Assembly: GCF_000282495.1 (NCBI RefSeq)
Contig: NZ_AKJE01000038.1
Coordinates: 1 to 45,455 of the forward strand
DNA length: 45,455 nucleotides
Source of the DNA: Pseudomonas sp. GM79
GTDB lineage: Bacteria; Pseudomonadota; Gammaproteobacteria; Pseudomonadales; Pseudomonadaceae
Reading direction: 5' to 3'
Both the position numbers and the translations under genes were made by a program. A model generated the notes under the pieces. That model was not told the origin of the DNA. It did no database searches and saw nothing but the letters and a program-made list of their open reading frames with translations. Every line of letters begins with the position of its first letter. Positions within the stretch are counted from its first letter, which is position 1. Below are positions 9,024-18,996 of this stretch, one piece after another.

Positions 9024-12000
9024 TTAGTCGAGTTCGACAGGTGGCGGTTCGCGCCGCGGTTTGCTGTCGACCACCGGCACGATGGTTTTGGCTTCCGGCT
9101 CGATCGGCACCATCTTGTATTCCTGGCCGTGAAGGTTCTTGAGGTAGACCTCCATCTGCCGGAACGAGATGTTGATGTGCTGCTTCTTGAACTCGCGATT
9201 GATAAAGCGGTTGACCTCATCGAGCACCGGGTTGCGGTCGCCGAGGTCGCGCACATGCATACGCAACTCGTGATCGAGGGTGCTTTCGCCGAAGTTCAGG
9301 AAGTACACGTGGGGTTCCGGATCCTTCAGCACGCGCGGGTTATCCCGGGCAGCCTTGAGCAGCAGCTCTTTCACCAGGTCCAGGTCCGAGCCGTAGTCGA
9401 CGCCGAGCTTGAGGGTCACTCGAGTGATGGTGTCGGTCAGGGACCAGTTGATCAGTTGCCCGGTGATGAACGTCTTGTTCGGGACGATGATGTCCTTGCG
9501 GTCGAAGTCGGTGATGGTCGTGGCGCGGATGCGGATCTTGCTCACTGTGCCCGACAGGTTGCCGATGGTGATGGTGTCACCGATCCGCACCGGGCGTTCG
9601 AACAGGATCATGATGCCGGAGATGAAGTTGGCGAAGATCTCCTGCATCCCGAAACCGAGGCCGACCGACAGCGCGGCCACCAGCCATTGCAGCTTGTCCC
9701 AACTCACGCCGAGCGTGGACAGGGTCGTGACGAAACCGACACCGGCAATCACATAGGACAGCAGCGTGGTCGTGGCGTAGGAACTGCCTTGGGCCAGGTT
9801 CAGCTTCGACAGCACAAACACTTCCAGCAAGCCCGGCAGGTTGCGCGCCAGCGCAAAGGTGATGCCGATGATGATCAGCGCGCCGAGCATGTCGCCGATG
9901 CTGATCGGCACCATGCTCATGTTGGCACCGGTGCCGCTGGTGTATTCGTAAAGGGTGATGTTATCCAGGTACGAGAACACCGAGATCAGGTCCGACCAGA
10001 CCCAATACAGCGCCGCGATGAAACCGCCGAGCAGGGCCAGGCGAATCAGTCGCAGGGACTGCTCGTTGACCTTCTCGATGTCCAGAGTCGGCTCTTCGAT
10101 CACCGCTTCGCCATCGCCAGCCTCTTTTGCAGCCTGACGTTTGGCCAGGGCGCGTTGATAGGCCAGGCGCCGTGCCGCAACGCTGAGGCCACGGACGAAG
10201 GTCGCTTCGATCACCAGCCAGAACATCAGCAAGTACAGCGTGTTGATCAACCGGTCGCTGAGTTTCAGCGCGGTGTAGTAGTAGCCAAAGCACACGGCGA
10301 CGAACAACGCGATTGGCAGGGCTGTGAACAGAACACCCACGGCCTTGCGGAACAGTGAAGCGTTCTGGTGAGTCGGGCTGCTGACCAGCAGGCGGCTGAG
10401 TAGCCAGGCCATCAAGGCGTAGCAAGTCAGCACCACCGGCATGCCGAGCACGTCATCGGCCAGTATCGCTGGTTGCAACTCGGCGACCGCCACCACCGCC
10501 ACCAGGGCCATCACTACCAGGCCGAGTCGGCGAATCCAGCCTTGAAGGAATTCGACCTGAGGTTTTTCCCAGCGGAAATGCAGTTCGGCCACGCCGCCCG
10601 GCGCGAGGATGCGGTAGGCGGTGTAGAACACCAGCCAGGCCTGGGCCATTTGCAGCAGCGCCGCGCCCATATTGGCGTTCTGCCCGCGGGCGTCGATCTG
10701 CAGCGCCAGGCCGCACAAGGCTAGTGCCAGGGAAACGGGCATCGCCAGCAGGATGTTGATCAGAATCGCTTGCGGTGTGTGCCACTGGCTGTCGCGCTTG
10801 AAATGGCCGATGTCCAGGTGAACCTTGTTCAGGCGCGCATACAGATTTTTTCGGCGCCACAACAGCGCCCCGATCAGAAAGGCCAGCGGCAGGAACAGCA
10901 GCGGCCGCTGGGTCAGGCCATCGGTCAGCTCACTCACGCTCGAGGCCCACGGCAGGGTAGTGACCTGACGTTCCAGGCGTTCCGGCACGGCGTATATCCA
11001 CTCAAGATCCAGCGGCTTGTTGCTGGGAATCCAGAACATTTGTTCATCCAGCGTCGCCCTTAGGCTTTGCGCGGTGCTGAGCAGTTGTTTCTGATTGAGT
11101 TGCAACGTGATGGATTCGTTGAGTACCGCGCTCAGTTCGCGATTCAAGCGCTCCAACAGGTCTGCGCGGGTGGTGGCCAGTTCCAGCAGGCTCTTGCGCA
11201 GTTGCGGGGTGATTTGCTCGGGCTGTTGTGTCGCCAGCAGGTTGTCGACATAGGTTGTCGGGTTGCTGAGCAGTTCCCGTTGCTGGCTGACTTCGAACTG
11301 ATACAGGCGAATGTCGGCAATCTGGTCCGCCAGATCGCGGTCGAGCTTGAGACGCGGCAGTGCCTGTTTCTGTTTGTACAGAATCTTGGAGAGCAGCAGG
11401 CTGCCCTTGAGCACGTTGATCTGTTCCTCCAGCGCCGAGTCGCTCTGGGTCACGCTGTCCAGTTGCTGCTTGGTCTGCAGGTTCTGTTGGGTGACTTCAT
11501 TGAGGCGGTCGGTGCTTTTGAGCAGGTAGTCGGAGAGCTTCAGGTTGGCCGCGCTTTCGGTGGCCAGCAGGCTGCTGCCGCCGGCCTTCTGCGCTTCGAT
11601 GGACTGCTGAGTGACGGTCTCTTGAGACTGGGCCAGGCGCTTCTGGTTGATCAGGGTTTGCAGCTCCTGGATCTCTTGATCCAGGCGATTGGATTTTTCC
11701 GTGAGCAGGTCATGCTGGCTGTTGCCCAAATCCTGCAACAGGCTGTTGCCGGCCAGTTCCTGGCGACGCAACGGGATCAGTGCATTCAGCGCCGCGAGCT
11801 CGGCGTTGAGCTGGTCGCGCTGCTCGGCGGTCAAGGTCTTGCCGCTGTCCTTGCCGAGCTTGAGGATGTTGTTGATCTGCTGGATGCGTGTCTGGCTGGC
11901 AGATATTTCGGCCTGGGCGCGCTCGGGGCGAGTCTGGGCGGTGATGATCAGGCTGTTCGCTTCGGCCAGGGCTTTCTGCAGATCGCTTTGCTGGGTGGAG

Positions 12001-12374
12001 CGCTCGGTCAGCAATTGCTCAAGCTGCTGAATGGTCTCTTTGGTATAGCGTTGCGCCACCGGCACCACTTTGGTGGCCTTGAGGCGGGTCAGTTCGCGCT
12101 GGTTCTCGATGTTCTGCTTTGGCGCATTGGTCAGCTGCTGCTTGAGATCAATCAGCTTCTGATCGTAATTGCGCTGGTTGTTGAGTTGGGTGAGCGTGCC
12201 CTGCAAGACCGCTTGCAGGGCCTTTTGATCGGCTTCCGGCAGTTTGCGGTCGGCGATCTTGTTCAGGCTCGCTTGCACGGCTTCGCTGGACGGCGGTTCG
12301 GCGGCTTGCAGCGTGCTGATGGAAAGACTCAAGCCCAGCAGGGCCATGATGAAAAAGGTGCGCAGAGTTGACAT
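9024..12374 (-). CDS. mscK: MscK/KefA-type large mechanosensitive channel
   Basis: A 1116-residue protein. Residues 1-25 are a signal peptide (cleavage after LQA). Residues ~30-480 form a long periplasmic region rich in coiled coil (many Q, L and E heptads), followed by about 11 membrane segments from ~490. The C-terminal MscS domain lies at about 880-1080, with the pore-helix segment LSVGLGFGMQEIFANFISG and the beta-domain segment GTVSKIRIRATTITDFDRKD. It should sit in the inner membrane and release ions on hypo-osmotic stress; in E. coli MscK gating also depends on external K+. Length agrees with MscK (~1120). It lies downstream of a K+/H+ antiporter gene on the same strand with a 34-base gap, so shared ion homeostasis is plausible. 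Confidence 0.92.
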   Translation of the reverse strand: MSTLRTFFIMALLGLSLSISTLQAAEPPSSEAVQASLNKIADRKLPEADQKALQAVLQGTLTQLNNQRNYDQKLIDLKQQLTNAPKQNIENQRELTRLKATKVVPVAQRYTKETIQQLEQLLTERSTQQSDLQKALAEANSLIITAQTRPERAQAEISASQTRIQQINNILKLGKDSGKTLTAEQRDQLNAELAALNALIPLRRQELAGNSLLQDLGNSQHDLLTEKSNRLDQEIQELQTLINQKRLAQSQETVTQQSIEAQKAGGSSLLATESAANLKLSDYLLKSTDRLNEVTQQNLQTKQQLDSVTQSDSALEEQINVLKGSLLLSKILYKQKQALPRLKLDRDLADQIADIRLYQFEVSQQRELLSNPTTYVDNLLATQQPEQITPQLRKSLLELATTRADLLERLNRELSAVLNESITLQLNQKQLLSTAQSLRATLDEQMFWIPSNKPLDLEWIYAVPERLERQVTTLPWASSVSELTDGLTQRPLLFLPLAFLIGALLWRRKNLYARLNKVHLDIGHFKRDSQWHTPQAILINILLAMPVSLALALCGLALQIDARGQNANMGAALLQMAQAWLVFYTAYRILAPGGVAELHFRWEKPQVEFLQGWIRRLGLVVMALVAVVAVAELQPAILADDVLGMPVVLTCYALMAWLLSRLLVSSPTHQNASLFRKAVGVLFTALPIALFVAVCFGYYYTALKLSDRLINTLYLLMFWLVIEATFVRGLSVAARRLAYQRALAKRQAAKEAGDGEAVIEEPTLDIEKVNEQSLRLIRLALLGGFIAALYWVWSDLISVFSYLDNITLYEYTSGTGANMSMVPISIGDMLGALIIIGITFALARNLPGLLEVFVLSKLNLAQGSSYATTTLLSYVIAGVGFVTTLSTLGVSWDKLQWLVAALSVGLGFGMQEIFANFISGIMILFERPVRIGDTITIGNLSGTVSKIRIRATTITDFDRKDIIVPNKTFITGQLINWSLTDTITRVTLKLGVDYGSDLDLVKELLLKAARDNPRVLKDPEPHVYFLNFGESTLDHELRMHVRDLGDRNPVLDEVNRFINREFKKQHINISFRQMEVYLKNLHGQEYKMVPIEPEAKTIVPVVDSKPRREPPPVELD

Positions 12375-12408
12375 AAAGACCGATCGAAAACGAGACGAAG
12401 TGTGGAGT

Positions 12409-14151
12409 TTAGAGGAACAGGCCGGGGCCGGGGCGACTTCCTTCGGGGAATCTGACGCCTACCTTACCAATCTTGTTCCCTTCCATGACAGCGACGGTCC
12501 AGAGGGTGTTGTTCCATTCCACCTGGTCGCCCACTACGGGGGCACCGCCCACTTTCTGGGCAATGAAGTGGCCCAGGGACATGTTTGGATCGATGCCTTC
12601 GACTTTCAACCCGTACAGGGCAGCAACCGCGGCCAGCTGGGCGTCTCCTTCGAGTACGAAGTCGCCGAAGAAGCGCAAATCCAGCCCCCGTTGCGGGGCC
12701 TGACTGAAGAGTTTTCCGAGGGCCGGAAGGTTGTGTTCATGGCCGATTACGCAGAGCAAATCATCGACTTCGAGCACCGTGCTACCCGACGGATGGAGCA
12801 GTTGTTGGCCACGAAAGAGGGCCGCGATACGGGTACCTTCGGGCATTTTCAGCTCGCGAAGAGGGGATCCAATGCACCATTTCTCGGCACCAAGGCGATA
12901 CACGAACAGCTCCCACTCGCTGGTGACATGCACTTCCAGCGCCGATCGGGAAATCGGCAAGGGCTCCGGCGGGACGGTCACTTTCAAAAGTTTGGCAACC
13001 CAGGGCAGGCTCGTGCCTTGCACCAGCAGCGATACCAGGACGATAAAGAACGCCAGATTGAAGTAGAGCTGAGCATTGGGTAGCCCCGCCATCAGCGGGA
13101 ACACCGCCAGAATGATCGGTACGGCACCGCGCAGGCCAACCCAGGAAATGAATGCCTTTTCGCGGCCATGGAATGCCTTGAAGGGCAACAGGCCGACCAG
13201 CACTGACAGCGGGCGGGCAAACAGAATCATCCACAGCGCCAGGCCCAGTGCAGGCAAGGCAATCGGCAGCAGGTCATGGGGCGTAACCAACAGCCCCAGC
13301 ACCAGGAACATGCCGATCTGCGCCAGCCAGGCCATGCCGTCGAGCATATGCAAAATGCCGTGCCGACTGCGGACCGGGCGGTTGCCGATCACCAGGCCAC
13401 ACAGGTACACCGCCAAAAAGCCGCTGCCGTGCAGGGCGTTGGTCAGGGCAAACACGACCAATCCGCCAGCAATCACCAGAATCGGATAAAGGCCGGTCGC
13501 CAGGTTGATACGGTTGACCAGTTGTAGCATCAGCCAGCCACCACCGAGGCCAATCACACCGCCGATGCCGAACTCACGCACCAAATGCCCCAGCAGATCC
13601 CAGTGCAGGCCCGTCTCGCCGCTGGCAAGCATATCGATCAAGGTCACGGTGAGAAACACCGCCATCGGATCGTTGCTGCCGGATTCGATTTCCAGGCTCG
13701 CGCTCACCCGTTCGTTCAGGCCCTTGCCGCCCAGCAGCGAGAATACGGCCGCGGCGTCGGTGGAACCGACGATGGCGCCGATCAGCAGGCCCTGAATCAT
13801 ATTGAGGTCGAACAACCACGCCGCCGCCATTCCGGTCAGTCCGGTGGTGATCAACACTCCGACCGTGGCCAGCGACAGCGCCGGCCATAACGCCACGCGA
13901 AAACTCGCCACCCGGGTGCGCAAGCCGCCGTCGAGCAGGATCACTGCCAGGGCGAGGTTGCCGACCAGATAAGCCGTTGGATAGTTATCGAAAATAATGC
14001 CGGCACCGTCGACACCGGCCGACATGCCCACCGCGAGGATGATCACCAGAATCGGGATACCGAGGCGCGATGAAAGTGAGCTCACCAGAATGCTCGCACC
14101 TACCAGCAACGCGCCGATCAAGAACAGGCTGTTGATGGTCGTCGCATTCAA
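12409..14151 (-). CDS. nhaP2: potassium/proton antiporter (NhaP2/CvrA type)
   Basis: A 580-residue CPA1-family antiporter. About 12-13 membrane helices occupy residues ~5-395, with the ion-binding segment [13 protein letters not shown] near residue 127 and [13 protein letters not shown] near 155. A TrkA_C-like cytosolic domain (~405-485) and a CorC/HlyC-like domain (~495-575) follow, typical of the NhaP2/CvrA subgroup, which exchanges K+ (and Na+) for H+. The gene lies 34 bases upstream of mscK and is probably co-transcribed with it. The Shine-Dalgarno GGAG is about 12 bases from the ATG, rather far. Cation preference is inferred from the subgroup. Confidence 0.9.
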   Translation of the reverse strand: MNATTINSLFLIGALLVGASILVSSLSSRLGIPILVIILAVGMSAGVDGAGIIFDNYPTAYLVGNLALAVILLDGGLRTRVASFRVALWPALSLATVGVLITTGLTGMAAAWLFDLNMIQGLLIGAIVGSTDAAAVFSLLGGKGLNERVSASLEIESGSNDPMAVFLTVTLIDMLASGETGLHWDLLGHLVREFGIGGVIGLGGGWLMLQLVNRINLATGLYPILVIAGGLVVFALTNALHGSGFLAVYLCGLVIGNRPVRSRHGILHMLDGMAWLAQIGMFLVLGLLVTPHDLLPIALPALGLALWMILFARPLSVLVGLLPFKAFHGREKAFISWVGLRGAVPIILAVFPLMAGLPNAQLYFNLAFFIVLVSLLVQGTSLPWVAKLLKVTVPPEPLPISRSALEVHVTSEWELFVYRLGAEKWCIGSPLRELKMPEGTRIAALFRGQQLLHPSGSTVLEVDDLLCVIGHEHNLPALGKLFSQAPQRGLDLRFFGDFVLEGDAQLAAVAALYGLKVEGIDPNMSLGHFIAQKVGGAPVVGDQVEWNNTLWTVAVMEGNKIGKVGVRFPEGSRPGPGLFL

Positions 14152-14259
14152 AGGCAGTACTCCAGAAAGCTAAAGGCGGGCACAAACTGACCATGCAGTC
14201 TGCGTGCCAGCGATTCTAACCTGTTGAAATGTGATGCTGTCAAAAAGCTTTTGCAGATC

Positions 14260-14351
14260 AAAAGATCGCGCCTCGTTTCACTCGACAGCTCCTACAAAGG
14301 ATCTGCGTAAACCTGTAGGAACTGTCGAGTGAAACGAGGCTGCGATCTTTT
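14260..14351. repeat. long inverted repeat with GATCGCAGCCTCGTTTCACT arms, between the chemoreceptor and antiporter genes
   Basis: The arm at 14260-14296 (starting AAAAGATCG and including CTCGTTTCACTCGACAG) is mirrored almost perfectly at 14314-14351 (including CTGTCGAGTGAAACGAG and ending GATCTTTT). The stem could be about 35 bp with a 17-base loop. It lies just past the stop of the minus-strand chemoreceptor gene and can act as its terminator. Related pieces (AAAAGATCGCAGCC) occur near 37148 and at 42027-42070. Confidence 0.85.
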
Positions 14352-14372
14352 CGGCAGTGATGCGATCTTTGT

Positions 14373-15998
14373 TTAGAGGCTAAACCGCCCAACCATGTTG
14401 TTCAGGTCCAGCGCCAGGCGCGACAGCTCGTTGCTGGCCGCGCTCGTCTGGTTGGCGCCCGTGGCCGATTGCACCGACAGGTCACGAATGTTCACCAGAT
14501 TGCGGTCCACTTCACGGGCCACCTGTGCCTGCTCTTCGGCCGCGCTGGCGATCACCAGGTTGCGTTCGTTGATTTCGACGATGGCGCTATTAATAGTGTC
14601 CAGCGACATGCCTGCACCACGGGCAATATTCAAGGTCGATTCGGCGCGTTCGGTGCTGTTGCGCATCGAATCCACGGCGTGTTCGGTGCCGCTCTGGATG
14701 CTGCCGATCATGCGTTCGATTTCGCTGGTCGACTGCTGGGTGCGATGGGCCAGGGCACGTACTTCGTCGGCGACCACCGCGAAACCACGACCGGCTTCAC
14801 CGGCACGGGCTGCTTCGATGGCTGCGTTCAATGCCAGCAGGTTAGTCTGGTCGGCCAGACCGCGAATCACATCCAGCACTTTGCCGATGTCTCGCGACTC
14901 ATTAGCCAGATCGCCGATCAGGGTGGCGGTGCTCTGTACGTCGGCGCTCATGCGCTCGATGGCACTCACGGTTTCCTGTACCAGGTCACGACCGTCGCCA
15001 GCCGACGTGGTGGCGTTTTTCGAGGCTTCGGAGGTGCTCACGGCGTTGCGGGCGACTTCTTCCACGGCGCTGGTCATTTCATTGACGGCGGTGGCGGCCT
15101 GTTCGATTTCGTTGTTCTGCTGGGTCAGGCCACGGGCGCTTTCGTCGGTGACGCTGTTGAGCTCTTCCGCGGCGGACGCCAGTTGCGTGGCCGAACCGGA
15201 AATCCGTTGCAGGGTGTCACGCAGTTTTTCCTGCATCTTCGCCATGGCGGCCAGCAGGCGACCGGCTTCGTCTTCACCATCGACGGTGATCGGGCGCGTC
15301 AGGTTGCCTTCGGCGATTTCTTCGGCGGCGCTCAGGGCATTGGCGATCGGCTTGGTGATGCTGTTGGTCAGCAGCCAGGCGAATAGCAGAGTCAGGCCGG
15401 TGGCGATGACCAGCAGGGTCACCACCAGGTTGAAGGCCGACGAGTACTGATCGGCGGCTTGCTGATTGATCTTCGTCGCCTGCTCGTTGTTGATCTGCAT
15501 CAGCCGATTGAGCACGTTGTTGACTGCTTCGGAGTTGGTCAGCAAATCGGTGTTGAGCAGTGTGCGCAACTCTTCGATCTGATTATTGCGCGACAGGCCC
15601 TTCATACGGTCTTCGAGCTGACGGTATTGGTTCAGCAACTGAACGTACTGATCGTAGCTGGCGCGTTCTTCAGGACTGCTGATGTATTTTTCGTACTCGG
15701 TCTGGGCGGTACGGATTTGCTCATTGCGTTGCTCGAACAGAGCCATGGTTTTTTGCTGCACATCCGGCTCGCGATTGGTCAGCAACCGATAGGACAGAAC
15801 CCGCAAACGCAAAGTGAGCTGGGTGAACTCATCGAGTGCCTTGATGCTTGGCACATTGGTCTGGATGATGTTTTCGCTGGCGCCGCGAATCTTGCTCATC
15901 TGATTCAGGGCGAACACGCCCAGAACCAGCATCAGGCCGCCAATCAAGGCAAAACCGAGGAATGCCCGCGGTGCGATATTCATATTTCGTAAAGACAT
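14373..15998 (-). CDS. methyl-accepting chemotaxis protein with a helical-bundle sensor
   Basis: A 541-residue chemoreceptor. It has a TM1 at ~12-32, a periplasmic four-helix-bundle-like domain (~35-190) rich in Gln/Asn/Glu helices, a TM2 at ~192-212 ([20 protein letters not shown]), a HAMP domain (~213-265) and a cytoplasmic signalling domain. The hairpin tip [20 protein letters not shown], which contacts CheA/CheW, is followed by [15 protein letters not shown]. No C-terminal CheR-tethering pentapeptide is present (it ends GRFSL). The ligand cannot be told from the sequence. The start at 15998 is preferred; an upstream start at 16064 would fall into the candidate sigma-28 promoter. It is divergent from the zapB-like/zapA-like pair. 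Confidence 0.93.
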   Translation of the reverse strand: MSLRNMNIAPRAFLGFALIGGLMLVLGVFALNQMSKIRGASENIIQTNVPSIKALDEFTQLTLRLRVLSYRLLTNREPDVQQKTMALFEQRNEQIRTAQTEYEKYISSPEERASYDQYVQLLNQYRQLEDRMKGLSRNNQIEELRTLLNTDLLTNSEAVNNVLNRLMQINNEQATKINQQAADQYSSAFNLVVTLLVIATGLTLLFAWLLTNSITKPIANALSAAEEIAEGNLTRPITVDGEDEAGRLLAAMAKMQEKLRDTLQRISGSATQLASAAEELNSVTDESARGLTQQNNEIEQAATAVNEMTSAVEEVARNAVSTSEASKNATTSAGDGRDLVQETVSAIERMSADVQSTATLIGDLANESRDIGKVLDVIRGLADQTNLLALNAAIEAARAGEAGRGFAVVADEVRALAHRTQQSTSEIERMIGSIQSGTEHAVDSMRNSTERAESTLNIARGAGMSLDTINSAIVEINERNLVIASAAEEQAQVAREVDRNLVNIRDLSVQSATGANQTSAASNELSRLALDLNNMVGRFSL

Positions 15999-16053
15999 GG
16001 TGTTCACCGAAAAAAGCGCATCCGTGCGGGGCTGAGACTGCTGTATGCATGAC

Positions 16054-16080
16054 TTATCGGTCATACGACTAAAGTCTTGA
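16054..16080 (-). promoter_or_regulatory. candidate sigma-28 (FliA) promoter for the chemoreceptor gene
   Basis: On the minus strand TCAAG (16080-16076), a 14-base spacer and ACCGATAA (16061-16054) match the flagellar sigma-28 pattern (TCAAG/TAAAG and GCCGATAA) with one mismatch in the -10 element. It lies about 55 bases before the chemoreceptor ATG. This suits a motility-class gene. The remainder of 15999-16273 shows no gene. Confidence 0.5.
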
Positions 16081-16273
16081 GGTGCTGCGCGCTTTTGTCG
16101 CAGAAGGGTTGCGGCGACGAAGTGCAGGAACCAGAGCCGCCAAACACAGTCTTTAAAGATCGCGAGGAAGGTCGCCCGCCAGCAAAATCAAGGCCTTGCG
16201 CCCGAATAACCCTGGCGTCAGTGGTGACTTTTCTTTATCGTACGCGCCCTTTGAAAATGCCTGGAAAATCAAA

Positions 16274-16504
16274 ATGTTGGAAGCATCCCTAAGCCAATTG
16301 GAACAACTGGTCAGCGACCTGGTGCAGCAGAACCAGACCCTGCTCGGCACCAATCAATCCCTGAGTGCAGAACTGGCCCAGGTCAAGGATGAAAACGAAA
16401 GCCTGCAACTGAGCCTGATGGAACAGGAAGAGAAACAAGGCACCACCGCCGCACGCATTCAGGCCTTGGTTGAGCGCGTCAGCGCCGGCCCTGTCAGCGC
16501 ATGA
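16274..16504 (+). CDS. small coiled-coil protein, ZapB/TIGR02449-like
   Basis: A 76-residue protein that is almost entirely a leucine/glutamine/glutamate coiled coil (MLEASLSQLEQLVSDLVQQN, then NQSLSAELAQVKDENESLQL). It resembles the small TIGR02449/ZapB-like proteins encoded next to zapA in Pseudomonas and related bacteria. ZapB-type proteins bridge ZapA to the division ring or nucleoid in E. coli. The start at 16274 gives a clean coiled coil; the frame is open upstream to an ATG at 16196 but that part reads as non-coding. It overlaps the ZapA-like gene by ATGA. A weak TGGA is the only ribosome-site candidate. Confidence 0.75.
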   Translation: MLEASLSQLEQLVSDLVQQNQTLLGTNQSLSAELAQVKDENESLQLSLMEQEEKQGTTAARIQALVERVSAGPVSA

Positions 16505-16803
16505 GTTATGGCGCCCCGGGGGTAAAAGTCGTCTCGATTCTGGGGGAGGACTATTCGATCAAGGCGCCGGCCGGGGAAGAGCAGACCCTGCTGGACGCCG
16601 CATTAATGTTGAAAGCCGCCCTGGCCGAGACCAAAAAGAAATACCCGACGCTGATCGGTGACCGCTTGCTGGTGTTGGCGGCGATGAATCTGTGCTCGCA
16701 GCAGATCGAAATGCAAAAGCGTCACCAGCAAGAACTCGACCGTTACCAAGAGCAAGTCAGCGCCACGGTTGAAGTGATCGCCAAGACCATCAATCAGGCC
16801 TGA
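16501..16803 (+). CDS. ZapA-like cell-division protein
   Basis: A 100-residue protein with the ZapA pattern: an N-terminal beta-alpha domain ([20 protein letters not shown]), then a helix with [20 protein letters not shown], the conserved segment [17 protein letters not shown] and a C-terminal coiled coil ([16 protein letters not shown]). ZapA tetramers cross-link FtsZ filaments. As I recall, the standard Pseudomonas zapA lies beside ygfB/pepP and the 6S RNA gene; here it is flanked by two chemoreceptor genes and no 6S-like RNA is evident, so this is probably a paralogue with a possibly specialised role. It overlaps the upstream coiled-coil gene by ATGA. Confidence 0.8.
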   Translation: MSYGAPGVKVVSILGEDYSIKAPAGEEQTLLDAALMLKAALAETKKKYPTLIGDRLLVLAAMNLCSQQIEMQKRHQQELDRYQEQVSATVEVIAKTINQA

Positions 16804-16843
16804 TCAGCTTTGCGCACAACCAAAGAATAAATTGTCGTTTGAG

Positions 16844-16853
16844 TTGTATACAA
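16844..16853. promoter_or_regulatory. TTGTATACAA palindrome upstream of the second chemoreceptor gene
   Basis: A perfect 10-base palindrome TTGTATACAA lies 50 bases before the ATG at 16904, in the 100-base gap after the ZapA-like gene. GntR-type regulators often bind such TGTATACA cores. It also overlaps a possible -10 region. Regulator unknown. Confidence 0.3.
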
Positions 16854-16903
16854 TCGGCATGGCTGTTGCAGTGTTTCAGCCTCTTATTCTTTGGGGGTGC
16901 TCC

Positions 16904-18853
16904 ATGCAGTTCTGGCGACGCAGTATTCAGTGGCAGTTGATCCTGAGCATGGGCACCGCCCTGCTGGTCAGTATTCTGATCGTGGTTGGCGTTTATACCC
17001 TCGTGGTCGACCGCCTCGCCCAGCGCTATCTGGTCGAACAAGCGCTGCCGTCGAGCATCGAAGCGATGCGCAACGACATCGAACGAATCCTCGTTCAACC
17101 CCTCACCGCCGCCAAGGACATCGCCAGTAACAGCATGGTGCGCGACTGGTTGGCCGGGGGCGAAAGCAGTGCCCAGACCGACACCTTCGTGAAGTATCTG
17201 GAAGGCCTGCGCGCCGAGCACAAAGCCTTTACCGCGCTGATTATCGGGGCCGCTTCAAGCCATTACTTCACTGAAAAAGGCCTGGACCGGACGCTCAGCC
17301 GTTCCAATCCCAACGACGCCTGGTTCTATTCGTTCCTCGACAGCAACCAGCCGCGCACCCTCAATATCGACAATGACACCGCCACCGGTGAGTTGGCGCT
17401 GTTCATCGACCTCAAGGTCGAGCAGGCCGGCAAAGTCGTGGGCGTCGCCGGGCTGGGCCTGAGCATGAAAGAGCTGTCGGAGCTGATCCAGAATTTCAAC
17501 TTCGGTGAACGCGGCAAGGTCTATCTCGTGCGCTCCGACGGTTTGATCCAGATTCACCCCGAGACGCAGTTCAGCGGCAAACGCACGCTGGTCGAGCAGA
17601 TCGGTGCCACGGCGGCGCAAGCGGTCATGGGGCAGCTCTCTACCTCCACCGCGTTCGCCACCAGCAGTTTTGTCCGCGATGGCGAAGATTTTCTGGCATT
17701 GAGCCTGCCGCTACGTGATCTGGGCTGGACCCTGGTGGCCGAAGTGCCGCAGTCGCAGATCTACGCCGAAGCCCGCCGCGCGATGTGGATGAGCAGTGGT
17801 ATCGGCCTGGCGGTGGCACTGGTTTGCCTGATGCTGGTGGTATTGCTGGCCCGTGGATTGGTGCGACCGATTCGTCAGGTAACAGCGGCACTGGTAGCCA
17901 TCGGTAGCGGTGGTGGAGATTTGACCCACAGGTTAGATTCCAGCCGCGCCGATGAGCTGGGTGACCTCGCTCGCGGCTTCAATCGCTTTCTGGAAAGTCA
18001 GCGCGACATGATCGGCGAAGTCCTGGCCACCAGTGAGCGCTTGCGCACGGCGGTCGGCCAAGTGGCGCGGGTGGTGGACAACACGGCCGAACGCTCGGGC
18101 CGTCAGCAGGAAATGACCGACATGGTCGCCACCGCTGTCCACGAGATGGGCCTGACCGTGCAGGAAATCGCGCAGAACGCCGGCAACGCGGCCGTCGCTT
18201 CACAAACCGCACGGGATGAAGCGCTGCAGGCGCGGGTCGTAGTGGGCGGGTCGATTCGGCATATCGAAAGCATGTCCGATGAGATTGGTATCGCTGCCGG
18301 TGCGGTGGGCGAGTTGGCCCATCAAGTGGCGTCCATCGATCAAGTGTTGGCGGTGATTCGCGGGATTTCCGAGCAAACCAACCTTTTGGCTTTGAATGCG
18401 GCCATCGAAGCGGCGCGGGCCGGGGACATGGGGCGCGGGTTTGCAGTGGTGGCCGATGAAGTGCGGACATTGGCGCGGCGGACTCAGTCGTCCACCGACG
18501 AGATTCAGCAGATGATCGGCAGCCTCAAGCAAGGCGCGGAGAATGCGGTGTCTTCCATGCACGCCGGGCAAGCGGCGACCGGCACCGGCGTTGAGTCGAG
18601 CCAGCGCACCGGGGCGTCGTTGACGGCGATTACCGGGCAGGTCGAGCGCATCAGCGACATGAACCATCAGGTGGCCACGGCGACGGAAGAGCAGTCGGCG
18701 GTGACTGAGGAGATCAACCGGAATGTGCAGGGGATTTCTGATTTGGCTCGAGCGACAGCGGGGGAAGTCAGGACTTGTCGTGAGGATTGTCAGATGTTGC
18801 AGCGGTTGGCGGATGATTTGGCACGGCAGATGGGTGGGTTCAAGTTGAGCTGA
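16904..18853 (+). CDS. methyl-accepting chemotaxis protein with a double-Cache (dCache) sensor
   Basis: A 649-residue chemoreceptor. TM1 is at ~10-32, and a large periplasmic domain of about 250 residues (~35-290) has dCache features ([20 protein letters not shown], and a second module with [20 protein letters not shown]). TM2 lies near 293-315 and is followed by HAMP and the signalling hairpin with tip [20 protein letters not shown]. dCache receptors bind small molecules such as amino acids, amines or organic acids directly. I do not see the canonical amino-acid motif (YxRxWY), so the ligand class stays open. The start at 16904 ([10 protein letters not shown]) gives a proper basic N-terminus before TM1; upstream in-frame starts lie in the intergenic palindrome region. 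A REP pair follows the gene. Confidence 0.93.
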   Translation: MQFWRRSIQWQLILSMGTALLVSILIVVGVYTLVVDRLAQRYLVEQALPSSIEAMRNDIERILVQPLTAAKDIASNSMVRDWLAGGESSAQTDTFVKYLEGLRAEHKAFTALIIGAASSHYFTEKGLDRTLSRSNPNDAWFYSFLDSNQPRTLNIDNDTATGELALFIDLKVEQAGKVVGVAGLGLSMKELSELIQNFNFGERGKVYLVRSDGLIQIHPETQFSGKRTLVEQIGATAAQAVMGQLSTSTAFATSSFVRDGEDFLALSLPLRDLGWTLVAEVPQSQIYAEARRAMWMSSGIGLAVALVCLMLVVLLARGLVRPIRQVTAALVAIGSGGGDLTHRLDSSRADELGDLARGFNRFLESQRDMIGEVLATSERLRTAVGQVARVVDNTAERSGRQQEMTDMVATAVHEMGLTVQEIAQNAGNAAVASQTARDEALQARVVVGGSIRHIESMSDEIGIAAGAVGELAHQVASIDQVLAVIRGISEQTNLLALNAAIEAARAGDMGRGFAVVADEVRTLARRTQSSTDEIQQMIGSLKQGAENAVSSMHAGQAATGTGVESSQRTGASLTAITGQVERISDMNHQVATATEEQSAVTEEINRNVQGISDLARATAGEVRTCREDCQMLQRLADDLARQMGGFKLS

Positions 18854-18878
18854 TAAATGTATTGCCTGTACTGACGCC

Positions 18879-18971
18879 TTCGCGAGCAAGCCCGCTCCCA
18901 CATTCGATCAACGGTGTTCATAAATAATATGTTCACCGCAGAGCCAGTGTGGGAGCGGGCTTGCTCGCGAA
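18879..18971. repeat. REP pair between convergent chemoreceptor and acyl-CoA dehydrogenase genes
   Basis: The arm at 18879-18902 (core GCGAGCAAGCCCGCTCCCAC) is repeated inverted and perfectly at 18948-18971 (core GTGGGAGCGGGCTTGCTCGC). The 45-base spacer is AT-rich. The pair lies between two converging genes and fits a BIME-like unit. Confidence 0.9.
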
Positions 18972-18996
18972 TTTCAGCAACACCACAAGGGTGGGA

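Noticed and set aside
11067..12371. A 434-codon plus-strand frame opposite mscK
   Set aside because: It mirrors the Gln/Leu-rich coiled-coil part of mscK; low-complexity Leu/Gln/Gly product, no ribosome site and no family.
16804..16903. 6S RNA gene downstream of the ZapA-like gene
   Set aside because: The standard Pseudomonas zapA is followed by 6S RNA, but the gap here is only 100 bases and holds a promoter-like palindrome, too short for a ~180-base RNA.
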